Shown in pieces: positions 34,783 to 42,279 of a stretch of 64,000 bases of DNA (position 1 is the first letter of the stretch; every line of letters begins with the position of its first letter). The position numbers and the translations under genes were made by a program. The notes beneath the pieces were generated by a model, which saw nothing but the letters and a program-made list of their open reading frames with translations, ran no database searches and was not told the DNA's origin. The stretch comes from Bacteroidales bacterium (GTDB taxonomy: Bacteria > Bacteroidota > Bacteroidia > Bacteroidales > UBA932): contig WOYW01000014.1 of NCBI GenBank assembly GCA_011620605.1, positions 1-64,000 of the forward strand, read 5' to 3'.

Positions 34783-35615
34783 TTCCAGCGCAAAGTGCTT
34801 TCCGGAATGCTTAAAACCCTGCTGAATTGCCTTAGAGAAGCAAGATAATTTTTTTTTATTTTCATACAGACCAATACTTTTTCAGTATCAGTCAAAGAAA
34901 GTATACTTCTGGGATAGATAGTTTCCAAAATAATCTCACTTAACATAAGGTCATTTATTTTTACGTTTTTTGGAATCGGAGCAATACCATTGTTTTCTTC
35001 AATTTCTTTTTGTGATGGAGTGGATATTTTTTGTATGAAATTTGAATATGTCTTGAATACTTTTTCAACAGTATCATATTTTAAGAAACTACGAGGGTAA
35101 ATGTGTCCCTTGTTATCTAATAAGTAATGCTCCGGGATAAACAAAGTGGAATGTTCTAACTCACATGCACGACCCGCCGGATTCAAACCTTTTGGCTCTG
35201 TTAGATTTCTTTCTTTGAAAAAATAATATTGAGCCGAGTTATATGGGTCACTGTACGGATGTTGTTTAACGCCGTGTTTTGTGGAATTTCGGAATACATA
35301 AATTAACTTTTCTTCCAGCTTATCATAATCATGTATCTCTCCGTAGGAGTATTTAAAACGACCAACAGCTCCGAAGGAGTTGTATTCACTATTGTGATAT
35401 CTGGAATAACTTATCCTGAAACCCCATATGAAATTCTTGGGATATAAGCATTCCAGGATGGCATGATAATGATTGGATAGGAATTGATAGGCAAGTACTT
35501 CTACTTGATGATAAAGGCTAAAAACACCTAATAAGTCTATTGCATGGAGTATGTCCTTTTGTCTGTGAAATAAACTTTGACCTCCGTTACCCTGTACGCT
35601 GATATGATACCACAT
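34752..35615 (-). CDS. REP-associated tyrosine transposase RAYT1 (Y1/HUH family)
   Basis: This 287-residue protein belongs to the Y1/IS200-like HUH group. Near residue 47 it has QFLSNHYHAILECL, the His-x-His metal motif, preceded by YHISVQGNGGQSLFHRQKDI. The region KLIYVFRNSTKHGVKQHPYS then DPYNSAQYYF matches the helix that carries the catalytic tyrosine in RAYTs. The C-terminal part (from about residue 225) ends with a DnaA-like helix-turn-helix, SLRQFSRVLSIPESTLR. It lacks the terminal structures of an IS and is single copy here, flanked on both sides by REP1 pairs (34677-34782 and 35679-35785), as expected for a domesticated transposase that handles these repeats. Its last residues are encoded by a REP1 unit. 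Confidence 0.85.
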   Translation of the reverse strand: MWYHISVQGNGGQSLFHRQKDILHAIDLLGVFSLYHQVEVLAYQFLSNHYHAILECLYPKNFIWGFRISYSRYHNSEYNSFGAVGRFKYSYGEIHDYDKLEEKLIYVFRNSTKHGVKQHPYSDPYNSAQYYFFKERNLTEPKGLNPAGRACELEHSTLFIPEHYLLDNKGHIYPRSFLKYDTVEKVFKTYSNFIQKISTPSQKEIEENNGIAPIPKNVKINDLMLSEIILETIYPRSILSLTDTEKVLVCMKIKKNYLASLRQFSRVLSIPESTLRWKISEILRKKV

Positions 35616-35678
35616 AATTATAAGATTTAATTACGTGCGGGCGGTTAAAGGTAAAAATTTTGAAAAGAAGGCGCAAAA

Positions 35679-35785
35679 AATCTCAGAGATTCTGCGCAAG
35701 ACTGCAAATAAAATATTTTTAACACACAGATAATAAGCTTGTTAGCTGGGTATAAAAAGTTTTATTGCGCAGAATCTCTGAGATT
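35679..35785. repeat. REP1 inverted pair (107 bp)
   Basis: Exact units at 35679-35698 and (reversed) 35766-35785 enclose 67 bases. The right unit abuts the butyrate kinase stop codon, so the pair forms the space between RAYT1 and the ackA-ptb-buk operon and may terminate that operon. Confidence 0.92.
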
Positions 35786-35786
35786 T

Positions 35787-36863
35787 CTACCCCACATACG
35801 TCTGGGGCACTTCTTCCCCGGTCAGGACGCAGTAGGCGCTGTTGGCCAGGGCGGACATTTCGTCTTCGCCGGCGTAGGTGTAGCAGGGGCCCAGGAAGCC
35901 GATGTACTCGGTGATGAGGTCTATGAAGGGTTTATTATGGGAGATGCCGCCGGTGAAGAGGATGCCGTCAATCTGGCCGCACAGGACAGCGGCGGTGGCT
36001 CCTATTTGTTTGGCGATGGTGTAGGCCATAGCGTTGTAGATGGCCTTGGCTTTGGGATCGCCGGATTGTACCATATGATTGACTTCCATGAAAGAGTTGG
36101 TTCCAATATGAGCTACCATGCCGCCTTTTCCGGTGAGCATTTTACGGATCTGTTCGTAAGTGTATTTGCCTGAGAAACAGAGTTTTACCAATTGCAGAGC
36201 AGGGATGGTCCCGGCACGTTCCGGAGCTATGGGACCGTCCCCGTTGAGTGCATTGTTCACATCAACAACCCGGCCTTTCCTGTGAGCTCCCACAGAAATG
36301 CCACCGCCTAAATGCACTACTATCAGGTTCAGCTCTTCGTAAGATTTGCCCATGATCCCTGCATGACGTTTGGCAATGGCCTTTTGGTTCAGAGGATGAA
36401 AAATGGATACGCGCTCGATATCGGGGATACCCGTCACCCGGGCCACATCCTGCAGTTCGTCCACCACTACCGGATCGGCAATGAATGCCTGACATCCGGG
36501 GATCCCCGAGGCGATGGTGTATGCCAGCATGCCCCCCAGGTTAGAAGCATGTTCCCCGCCGAGGCCTTCGGAGAGGTGCTTGACCATCAGCTGGTTTACC
36601 CTGTAAACGCCCGAGGGGATAGGCTTGACCAGCCCGCCCCGGCCAATGACGGCCGCAAAACTTGCCGAGTCGATCTTGTTGTTCTCCAACTCGGCAAAGA
36701 TGGCCTTTTTCCGGAAATCGAATTGCTGGCAAATGCGGGCGAAAGGAGCCAGGTCTTCGGAGGTATGAAGGATGGTTTTGCCAAATACTTCTTTGCGGCC
36801 TTCGTAAACCGCGATCTTGGTGGATGTGGAGCCGGGGTTGATAACCAGAATGTGCTCTTTCAT
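35787..36863 (-). CDS. buk: Butyrate kinase
   Basis: This 358-residue acetokinase-family enzyme converts butyryl-phosphate and ADP to butyrate and ATP. The N-terminal phosphate loop is LVINPGSTSTKIAVYEG; RVSIFHPLNQKAIAKRHA and VVHLGGGISVGAHRKGRVVD mark the Buk branch rather than acetate kinase; ILFTGGISHN is the adenosine site. Usual length is about 355. Its start is 3 bases after the ptb stop, so it is the last gene of the ackA-ptb-buk operon. Some Buk homologues also act on branched-chain acyl phosphates. Confidence 0.93.
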   Translation of the reverse strand: MKEHILVINPGSTSTKIAVYEGRKEVFGKTILHTSEDLAPFARICQQFDFRKKAIFAELENNKIDSASFAAVIGRGGLVKPIPSGVYRVNQLMVKHLSEGLGGEHASNLGGMLAYTIASGIPGCQAFIADPVVVDELQDVARVTGIPDIERVSIFHPLNQKAIAKRHAGIMGKSYEELNLIVVHLGGGISVGAHRKGRVVDVNNALNGDGPIAPERAGTIPALQLVKLCFSGKYTYEQIRKMLTGKGGMVAHIGTNSFMEVNHMVQSGDPKAKAIYNAMAYTIAKQIGATAAVLCGQIDGILFTGGISHNKPFIDLITEYIGFLGPCYTYAGEDEMSALANSAYCVLTGEEVPQTYVG

Positions 36864-36866
36864 GAT

Positions 36867-37769
36867 TTATTTTGCAGTTACGGCTGCCAGGGCGATGGAG
36901 TTGAGTTTGGTGTCTATGGAGTCGGCGCGACTGGATAGTACGCAGGGGGCGGAGGCACCGGCTACGATGGCGGCTTGTTTGGATTCGGGGCTGAGCTGGG
37001 TTACGCTTTTGTACATGACGTTGGCGCTTTCAATATTGGGGAACAGCATGCAGTCCACGTCTCCGGCTACGGGGCTTTCCAGTTTTTTGATAGCTACGGA
37101 TTCCGGGCTCAGACATACGTCCAGGGCCAAAGGTCCGTCGGCAATACAGCCGGGGATCTGTTTGCGGTCGGCCATTTTGGAAAGGATGGCTGCGTCCACG
37201 CATGCGGGCATTCCGGGAAGCATTTGCTCGGTAGCGGCTACAAAAGCCAGCTTGGGTTTGGGTATACCCAGGGCGTGAGCGGTGTTTACCAGGTATTTGG
37301 CAATGGCTACTTTTTGGGTGAGATCAGGAGCGGGAATTACAGCCATATCGCTCATGATAAGGAATTTGGGATAGTTGGGATGGGACAGTACGGCCACGTG
37401 GCTCAATACGGCCTTGGGAGGCATTAGGCCTTTTTCCTTGTTCAGTATGGCGCGCATGTACTTATCGGTACTGCACTGGCCTTTCATAAGGATGTCGCCT
37501 TCCCCGTTGCGGACCATCTCCACGGCCCGCGCAATGGCTGCAAGTTCCTGATCTATATTTACAATGGTAAAAACACCCGGATTAATCCCTTCTTCATGGC
37601 AAACGGCCTCTATCTGAGCCTTATTGCCCACCAGCGTCCCGTCCACGATCCCCAGTTCAATGGCTTTGTAAACAGCGTTGATGGTGTGGTCGTCCACGCC
37701 CCAGGCAGCAACCAGACGTTTTTTCTTCTGCGAGCGCAGTTTTTCAAAAATTTCCTGAAAAGTCTTCAT
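36867..37769 (-). CDS. ptb: Phosphate butyryltransferase
   Basis: This 300-residue PTA/PTB-family protein swaps CoA for phosphate on butyryl-CoA. It starts MKTFQEIFEKLRSQKKKRLV, contains DILMKGQCSTDKYMRAILNK, SDMAVIPAPDLTQK, and the C-terminal DCMLFPNIESANVMYKSVTQ, all typical of the short PTB type without extra domains. It lies between ackA (5 bases upstream) and buk (3 bases downstream), so both steps from butyryl-CoA to butyrate with ATP gain are encoded together. The acyl-CoA source genes are not in this window. Confidence 0.93.
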   Translation of the reverse strand: MKTFQEIFEKLRSQKKKRLVAAWGVDDHTINAVYKAIELGIVDGTLVGNKAQIEAVCHEEGINPGVFTIVNIDQELAAIARAVEMVRNGEGDILMKGQCSTDKYMRAILNKEKGLMPPKAVLSHVAVLSHPNYPKFLIMSDMAVIPAPDLTQKVAIAKYLVNTAHALGIPKPKLAFVAATEQMLPGMPACVDAAILSKMADRKQIPGCIADGPLALDVCLSPESVAIKKLESPVAGDVDCMLFPNIESANVMYKSVTQLSPESKQAAIVAGASAPCVLSSRADSIDTKLNSIALAAVTAK

Positions 37770-37774
37770 ATCTC

Positions 37775-38986
37775 TTAACTCATTAAATTCAAAGTATCTG
37801 TTGCGATCACCAATTCCTCGTCCGTGCTGATCACGGCCACTTGAGTATGTGATTTGTTGGTGGAAAGGATGGCGTCCTGGCTGCGCACATTTTTGTTTTT
37901 TGCCGAGTCAAAGGTCACGCCCAAAAATCCGAGCTGTGTGCCGATGATCTCGCGCACCATATAGTCGTTTTCTCCTATCCCGCCCGTAAAGACGATCAGA
38001 TCCGTTCCGTTCATGGCTGCGGTGTATGCTCCTATGTATTTCAAAACCCTGTAGGCAAAAACTTGTTGTGCCAGGATCGCCCGTTTGTCTCCCTCAAGAA
38101 CTGCATTCTCTATGTCGCGGCAGTCCGGGCTTTTTCCATACAGGCCGAGTAAACCGCACTTCTTGTTCAGAAAATCGTTGGTCTGGGCAGCAGTCCATCC
38201 TTCTTTTTCCTGCAGGAAAGTAACGATGGAGGGGTCGATGTCGCCGGTGCGTGTACCCATGACCAGTCCTTCCAGCGGGGTGAATCCCATGGAGGTGTCA
38301 ATGGATTTGCCTTTTTTAACGGCGGTTATGGAAGAGCCGTTGCCCAGGTGGCAGGTAATGACTTTGGCTTTGTTTAAATCCAGTCCGGCCAGTTCGCAGC
38401 CTTTGCGGGCTACAAATTTGTGGCTGGTCCCGTGGAAGCCGTAACGACGTATATCGTATTTTTCATACAGATCAGTGGGGATGGCATACATGTAGGCATG
38501 GTCCGGCATGGTCTGGTGGAAGGCGGTGTCAAAAACAGCTATCTGTTTGGTATGGGGCAGCAGCTTGTCGACGGCCTCGATCCCCAAAAGGTTTGCAGGG
38601 TTGTGCAGAGGGGCCAACTCGGCAAGTTTCAAAATATTGCGCTTTACTTCATCGTCAATCACGACGCTTTCCTTGTAATATTTGCCGCCCTGGGCTACGC
38701 GGTGTCCGACTGCCTGGATCTGTGTGAGTGATTCCAGAACGCCCCATTTTTTGTCTGTCAGCAAGTTCAGAATGCCTGCAATGCCGACGGTATGGTGGGG
38801 GACAGGAAGTTCCTTTTTGTACTTTTCTTTTTCGCCGATGAGTCTTTTGTGTGTTACGATGCCCATTTCCTGGCCGATGCGTTCTACAACGCCTTTTGCC
38901 AGCACGCTAAAATCCTGCTCTGTCATCATATCCAGTACCTTGTACTTAATGGAAGAACTCCCGCAATTTAAAACAAGAATGATCAT
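37775..38986 (-). CDS. ackA: Acetate kinase
   Basis: This 403-residue kinase forms acetate and ATP from acetyl phosphate. Motifs include LVLNCGSSSIKYKVLDM, VGHRVAQGGKYY, VFDTAFHQTMPDHAYMYAIP, RRYGFHGTSHKFV, ITCHLGNGSSITAVKKG and FTGGIGEND. Normal length. It is the promoter-proximal gene of the ackA-ptb-buk operon and diverges from comEC. A phosphotransacetylase gene, which often accompanies ackA, is not beside it; Ptb may substitute or pta may lie elsewhere. Two TTGCCGAG octamers fall in this gene. Confidence 0.96.
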   Translation of the reverse strand: MIILVLNCGSSSIKYKVLDMMTEQDFSVLAKGVVERIGQEMGIVTHKRLIGEKEKYKKELPVPHHTVGIAGILNLLTDKKWGVLESLTQIQAVGHRVAQGGKYYKESVVIDDEVKRNILKLAELAPLHNPANLLGIEAVDKLLPHTKQIAVFDTAFHQTMPDHAYMYAIPTDLYEKYDIRRYGFHGTSHKFVARKGCELAGLDLNKAKVITCHLGNGSSITAVKKGKSIDTSMGFTPLEGLVMGTRTGDIDPSIVTFLQEKEGWTAAQTNDFLNKKCGLLGLYGKSPDCRDIENAVLEGDKRAILAQQVFAYRVLKYIGAYTAAMNGTDLIVFTGGIGENDYMVREIIGTQLGFLGVTFDSAKNKNVRSQDAILSTNKSHTQVAVISTDEELVIATDTLNLMS

Positions 38987-39066
38987 GATTGGTTTTGGTG
39001 AGGTTTTTTATTATTTTTGAGCTAAAGAATTCACAAAATTACGGAATCTATACGTGACTTGCAAGC

Positions 39067-41136
39067 GTGAGGAGAAGGAAAAATGAAGGATTATTCCCGC
39101 CCGCTGCCGCTATAATTTGCGGCACCCTGGCGGGTCTTTGTTTTTGGGATTTTTTAGCCCCGGAAACTGTGTTGTGCGGTGCGGCATTCTGGGTTACCGC
39201 GCTGGTAGCTATTGTGTTCCTTTCAGGAGTGTTTCTGCTCCGGAGAAATGCGCCTCCCCGCCGGGTGTTCTTCTCTCGAGAATCCAATAATTACAGGTCC
39301 GTAAGCTACCTGCGTTACCGTTACGGGATCCATCTCTACCGCCTGGGACTGCTGGCACTTTTCTGTATGGGTTTCTGGCACGGGTTCCTGTGGCAAATGC
39401 CTTTGGAAAATTCTATCAAAGATTTGCTCTCCCGCTCAATTCCAGGTGCCAGCTATTTGATTCCGGCCGGGGAGCAGGTGTTTTTGTGCCTTCGGGTAAC
39501 GGATTTCCCGGTTCACGTGACTACCGGTTCCGGCCGTGAATACATGCGGATGGAATGCCGACTGGTTTTGTATTCGCCCGATGGCAGGCAGCAAGTTTAC
39601 GGAAATGAAAACATACAGGTCTACGTACTGGTTGACACAACAGGCGGCAGTCTGATGCGTAAAGCTCCAACGCAATGGCTCCCCGGTGACATACTGATCA
39701 CCCGCTGCCGCACCTTTCCGTTCAGCACCTACCAGCCCGCAAGTACTACGGACAGTGCACTTACCACGTCAGCCACTCGGGGCATTGGAACCGCATCTGC
39801 ACCTTCCGAAACAACTATTATAGATCGGGATACCGGCACAGGTTCCGTGAACACAATCGAACTTCAGAGCAGCGTTCCAGACTCGGCAAGCACAAATAAC
39901 ACCACCTTTGACTACTCAAAATACATGGCCCGGAGGGGATTTTACCGTCGTGCATATATTTACCAATACCAGCGTGTGACCGGGAAACTGACTGTTTTCG
40001 AGCGGCTTAAGCGTCTTCGTGTTCCATTGACCAGGTACTGGGAAGGGGAGGCCGGCGCTTTACTCTCCGGGATCTGCCTGGGTGACAAATCGGGACTGAC
40101 GCGCGAAACGCGAGATAAGTTTAGTGTGGCGGGCGCCGGTCACATTCTGGCAGTAAGCGGATTACACGTAGGGATCTTGTACGGCAGCCTGGTGCTGCTT
40201 CTGGGCCTGCCCCTGCGGATCCGGGAATCCCGCCGCTACAAACACAAACGAACCCGACAATCACAAAAAGTTGACAGCATACCTGCCACCGGTGTCCCGG
40301 AACTGGCACACGGGTCTGTACCTATGCACTTACCTGAGAACAACCCCGCTACCATTTATTCCCGGGAGCTGGCTTTGCGCAGGACGTATTCGCTGACTCT
40401 AGGGACGTGGATCCATATACCCGCATTGCTGCTGATCTGGACCTATGCAGCCGTGGTGGGCTTCTCGGCTAGTGTTTTGCGGGCTGCGCTGATGCTGACC
40501 ATATACGGGATCGGCAAGATGACCGGGCGCAGGGCTTTGGGATTGAATGTGCTGTCCCTTACCGCCATGATCCTGGTGACGGTGGAACCCATGAACCTCT
40601 ACGATATAGGGTTTCAAATGTCGTTCAGTGCCGTACTTGGGCTGATCCTGTTTTTTCCCTTGCTGCGCAATCTGCTAAGTGTCAGAAGTCGCCCTCTAAA
40701 ATACATCTGGGAACTCTTCTGTTGCTCGCTGGCAGTCCAGCTGGGCACCTTGTGGCTCACCTCGGCTTCTTTCGGGATCATACCGTTGTACGGTCTGCTT
40801 TGTAACCTGGTGGTTGTACCGTTTTGTACTATAATACTTTATGTATTCCTGTGCTACCTGATTGTACTTGGGTTTTCAGGACTTTGGGGTCTCAGTCTTC
40901 ATAACGTCATGCCCGGGATCCGTATTCCTGTTGCCGAATTTTCTCAAGCCGTACTCCAATCCCTGAATGAAGTACTTCACCACCTGGCCGGTTGGCTGGA
41001 AAACACGGTCTCGTTCTTTGCAGATCTTCCTTTAACTCCCATCCATTATCAGCCCGGCCCGGGTGGACAAATCCTGATCCTTTTTTGCACTGCAATTGTG
41101 TACATTTTATTGCGCAGAAATGACAGGAATTTCTGA
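39067..41136 (+). CDS. comEC: ComEC/Rec2-type DNA-uptake channel protein
   Basis: This 689-residue polytopic inner-membrane protein has an N-terminal DUF4131-type region and the Competence domain with LSGICLGDKSGLTRETRDKF, SVAGAGHILAVSGLHVGILYG, and WTYAAVVGFSASVLRAALML. The start is GTG 39067, 80 bases from the divergent ackA. Like other Bacteroidota homologues it ends after the membrane domain and lacks the beta-lactamase-like domain. It would carry single-stranded DNA across the inner membrane during transformation. The final residues LLRRNDRNF fall in a degenerate REP1 unit. A CTCGGCAA octamer is at 39882. Confidence 0.88.
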   Translation: MRRRKNEGLFPPAAAIICGTLAGLCFWDFLAPETVLCGAAFWVTALVAIVFLSGVFLLRRNAPPRRVFFSRESNNYRSVSYLRYRYGIHLYRLGLLALFCMGFWHGFLWQMPLENSIKDLLSRSIPGASYLIPAGEQVFLCLRVTDFPVHVTTGSGREYMRMECRLVLYSPDGRQQVYGNENIQVYVLVDTTGGSLMRKAPTQWLPGDILITRCRTFPFSTYQPASTTDSALTTSATRGIGTASAPSETTIIDRDTGTGSVNTIELQSSVPDSASTNNTTFDYSKYMARRGFYRRAYIYQYQRVTGKLTVFERLKRLRVPLTRYWEGEAGALLSGICLGDKSGLTRETRDKFSVAGAGHILAVSGLHVGILYGSLVLLLGLPLRIRESRRYKHKRTRQSQKVDSIPATGVPELAHGSVPMHLPENNPATIYSRELALRRTYSLTLGTWIHIPALLLIWTYAAVVGFSASVLRAALMLTIYGIGKMTGRRALGLNVLSLTAMILVTVEPMNLYDIGFQMSFSAVLGLILFFPLLRNLLSVRSRPLKYIWELFCCSLAVQLGTLWLTSASFGIIPLYGLLCNLVVVPFCTIILYVFLCYLIVLGFSGLWGLSLHNVMPGIRIPVAEFSQAVLQSLNEVLHHLAGWLENTVSFFADLPLTPIHYQPGPGGQILILFCTAIVYILLRRNDRNF

Positions 41137-41140
41137 GATT
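41111..41140 (-). repeat. Degenerate single REP1 unit at the end of comEC
   Basis: TGCGCAGAA, seven inserted bases, then AATTTCTGAGATT resemble a reversed REP1 unit. The comEC stop codon lies within it. No partner unit was found about 66 bases to either side. Positions 41141-41273 hold no recognisable gene. Confidence 0.6.
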
Positions 41141-41273
41141 CTTTAGCTTTGCCATAGTAACCGTTCAGGAAGAGCCTGCTAACGGTGAAACCGGCAGTCA
41201 GACACCTGAACACCGCCAAATGGTGGAAAGCATCTGCAAAGAGTCTGGGTACCTATTGTTTTGAAGGTTTAAG

Positions 41274-41303
41274 TTGCAGAGATTAAAAAAAATGTTATAT
41301 TTG
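41274..41303 (+). promoter_or_regulatory. Promoter of the RRM protein gene
   Basis: TTG at 41274-41276 and TATATTTG at 41296-41303 are 19 bases apart, giving a leader of about 32 bases before the ATG at 41339. Confidence 0.65.
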
Positions 41304-41338
41304 AGGTACATTTAACCTAACAAATCATCCCTAACTTC

Positions 41339-41617
41339 ATGAACATTTTTGTATCCAGCCTTAGCTTTAAGGCAAAAAAAGAAGACTTGATTGAACTCTT
41401 CGCTCCTTTCGGGGAAGTACTATCAGCCCGCATTATCTTAAACAAGGAAACCCGTCGCTCACGCGGATATGGTTTTGTTGAGATGACTAATGAACAAGAG
41501 GCTCATGCAGCCATAGAGTCATTGAACGGCTCTGAACATATGGGCAGAACCATCAATGTGGCTGTTGCTAACGAACGTCCGGCTCAACCGGCACCGACTC
41601 CTGCTCCGGAAGAATAG
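41339..41617 (+). CDS. RRM-domain RNA-binding protein
   Basis: This 92-residue protein is a single RNA-recognition motif. RNP2 is MNIFVSSLSF at the start and RNP1 is SRGYGFVEM near residues 42-50, with the helix EAHAAIESLNGSEHMGRTIN after it. A short proline/alanine/glutamate tail ends it. Such small RRM proteins are abundant in Bacteroidota, which often lack Hfq, and are thought to act as global RNA-binding factors. It is a lone gene with its own promoter. Confidence 0.93.
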   Translation: MNIFVSSLSFKAKKEDLIELFAPFGEVLSARIILNKETRRSRGYGFVEMTNEQEAHAAIESLNGSEHMGRTINVAVANERPAQPAPTPAPEE

Positions 41618-41726
41618 CCTGATATTCAGTTGCATTGACCGGTCTTCCGGCCTATACTAAAAGACTGCTCCCTGTAATAAATGGAAGTGGCGCATTAATT
41701 CAATAAGCTGTTTTAACGCACGAACT

Positions 41727-41825
41727 TTATGATTCAGATGGGAAAAAGAGTCCGATAACACCTAAAATTGCTGTTAAAATTGATATTATCAAAGACAGCC
41801 AAGTGTAAACACTATCAAAATTCAT
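41727..41825 (-). CDS. Tiny hydrophobic peptide 1 (32 aa)
   Basis: The peptide begins MNFDSVYTWLSLIISILTAI and continues with a hydrophobic stretch to LFFPSES. Residues about 9-28 can span the membrane once. It is 70-75 % identical to peptide 2, encoded 138 bases upstream in transcription direction, which argues that both are real, translated paralogues. The product has acidic residues at both ends and no signal cleavage site. No family is recognised; a small membrane regulator or a type I toxin-like peptide are possibilities. Confidence 0.6.
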   Translation of the reverse strand: MNFDSVYTWLSLIISILTAILGVIGLFFPSES

Positions 41826-41909
41826 AGCCGATATATTTTAAAGGTTTATAATTTCTGGTAAGATGTAAAAAATGTCCGAATTGCTGCATATTGTGGACAT
41901 ATCGTAAAA

Positions 41910-41947
41910 AAACAAAAAAGCCGCCCAAAAAGACGGCTTGTTTTTTC
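41910..41947 (-). terminator. Intrinsic terminator between peptide genes 2 and 1
   Basis: On the minus strand AAGCCG (41939-41934) pairs with CGGCTT (41924-41919), followed by a T-rich run interrupted by one G. It would end transcripts of peptide genes 3 and 2 before gene 1, or cause partial read-through. Confidence 0.7.
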
Positions 41948-41962
41948 ACGAGCTGTCTAAGC

Positions 41963-42061
41963 TTATTCAGCAGGAGGGAAGAATAATTGTAATGTTCCCA
42001 AAATGGCTGTCAGAATTGATATGATTAAAGATAGCCAGGTGTAGAAACTTTCAAAATCCAT
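41963..42061 (-). CDS. Tiny hydrophobic peptide 2 (32 aa)
   Basis: The peptide begins MDFESFYTWLSLIISILTAI and ends LFFPPAE. It shares YTWLSLIISILTAILG exactly with peptide 1, while the ends and many third codon positions differ, a pattern expected under protein-level selection. One membrane segment is predicted. It follows peptide gene 3 by 25 bases and is followed by a terminator, so genes 3 and 2 look like a two-gene operon. Confidence 0.65.
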   Translation of the reverse strand: MDFESFYTWLSLIISILTAILGTLQLFFPPAE

Positions 42062-42086
42062 AGTTCGTGTTGATTTTTAAGGGTTA

Positions 42087-42194
42087 TTAAGCCACAAATG
42101 TGCCAAAAATTCCCTGCAGCCAATCAATAAGTGCTTGGAACCAAATAGCTAATTGGGAAAATAATGCTGTCAACAAATCAATAAGTGCGTCCAT
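42087..42194 (-). CDS. Tiny amphipathic peptide 3 (35 aa)
   Basis: The peptide begins MDALIDLLTALFSQLAIWFQ and ends with a similar half, ALIDWLQGIFGTFVA. The repeated ALIDxL core and spacing of polar residues suggest an amphipathic helix hairpin or membrane-associated peptide. It is unrelated in sequence to peptides 1 and 2. A promoter with good -33 and -7 boxes lies about 55 bases upstream, which supports expression. Confidence 0.6.
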   Translation of the reverse strand: MDALIDLLTALFSQLAIWFQALIDWLQGIFGTFVA

Positions 42195-42249
42195 AATAAA
42201 TGTTTTAAGGGATTGGTATAATTAGTTTACAAATGTTGTACTTTCTTTA

Positions 42250-42279
42250 CAAATTTAGTTATTATTCGGAAATATCCAA
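42250..42279 (-). promoter_or_regulatory. Promoter for peptide genes 3 and 2
   Basis: On the minus strand TTG (42279-42277) and TAAATTTG (42257-42250) are separated by 19 bases. It overlaps the last codons of the S46 peptidase gene, indicating independent transcription of the small genes. Confidence 0.6.

Noticed and set aside
34677-35785. RAYT1 plus flanking REP1 pairs as a classical insertion sequence
   Set aside because: The same pairs occur at several other places without the transposase, the interiors differ, and no target-site duplication or conserved IS ends were found.
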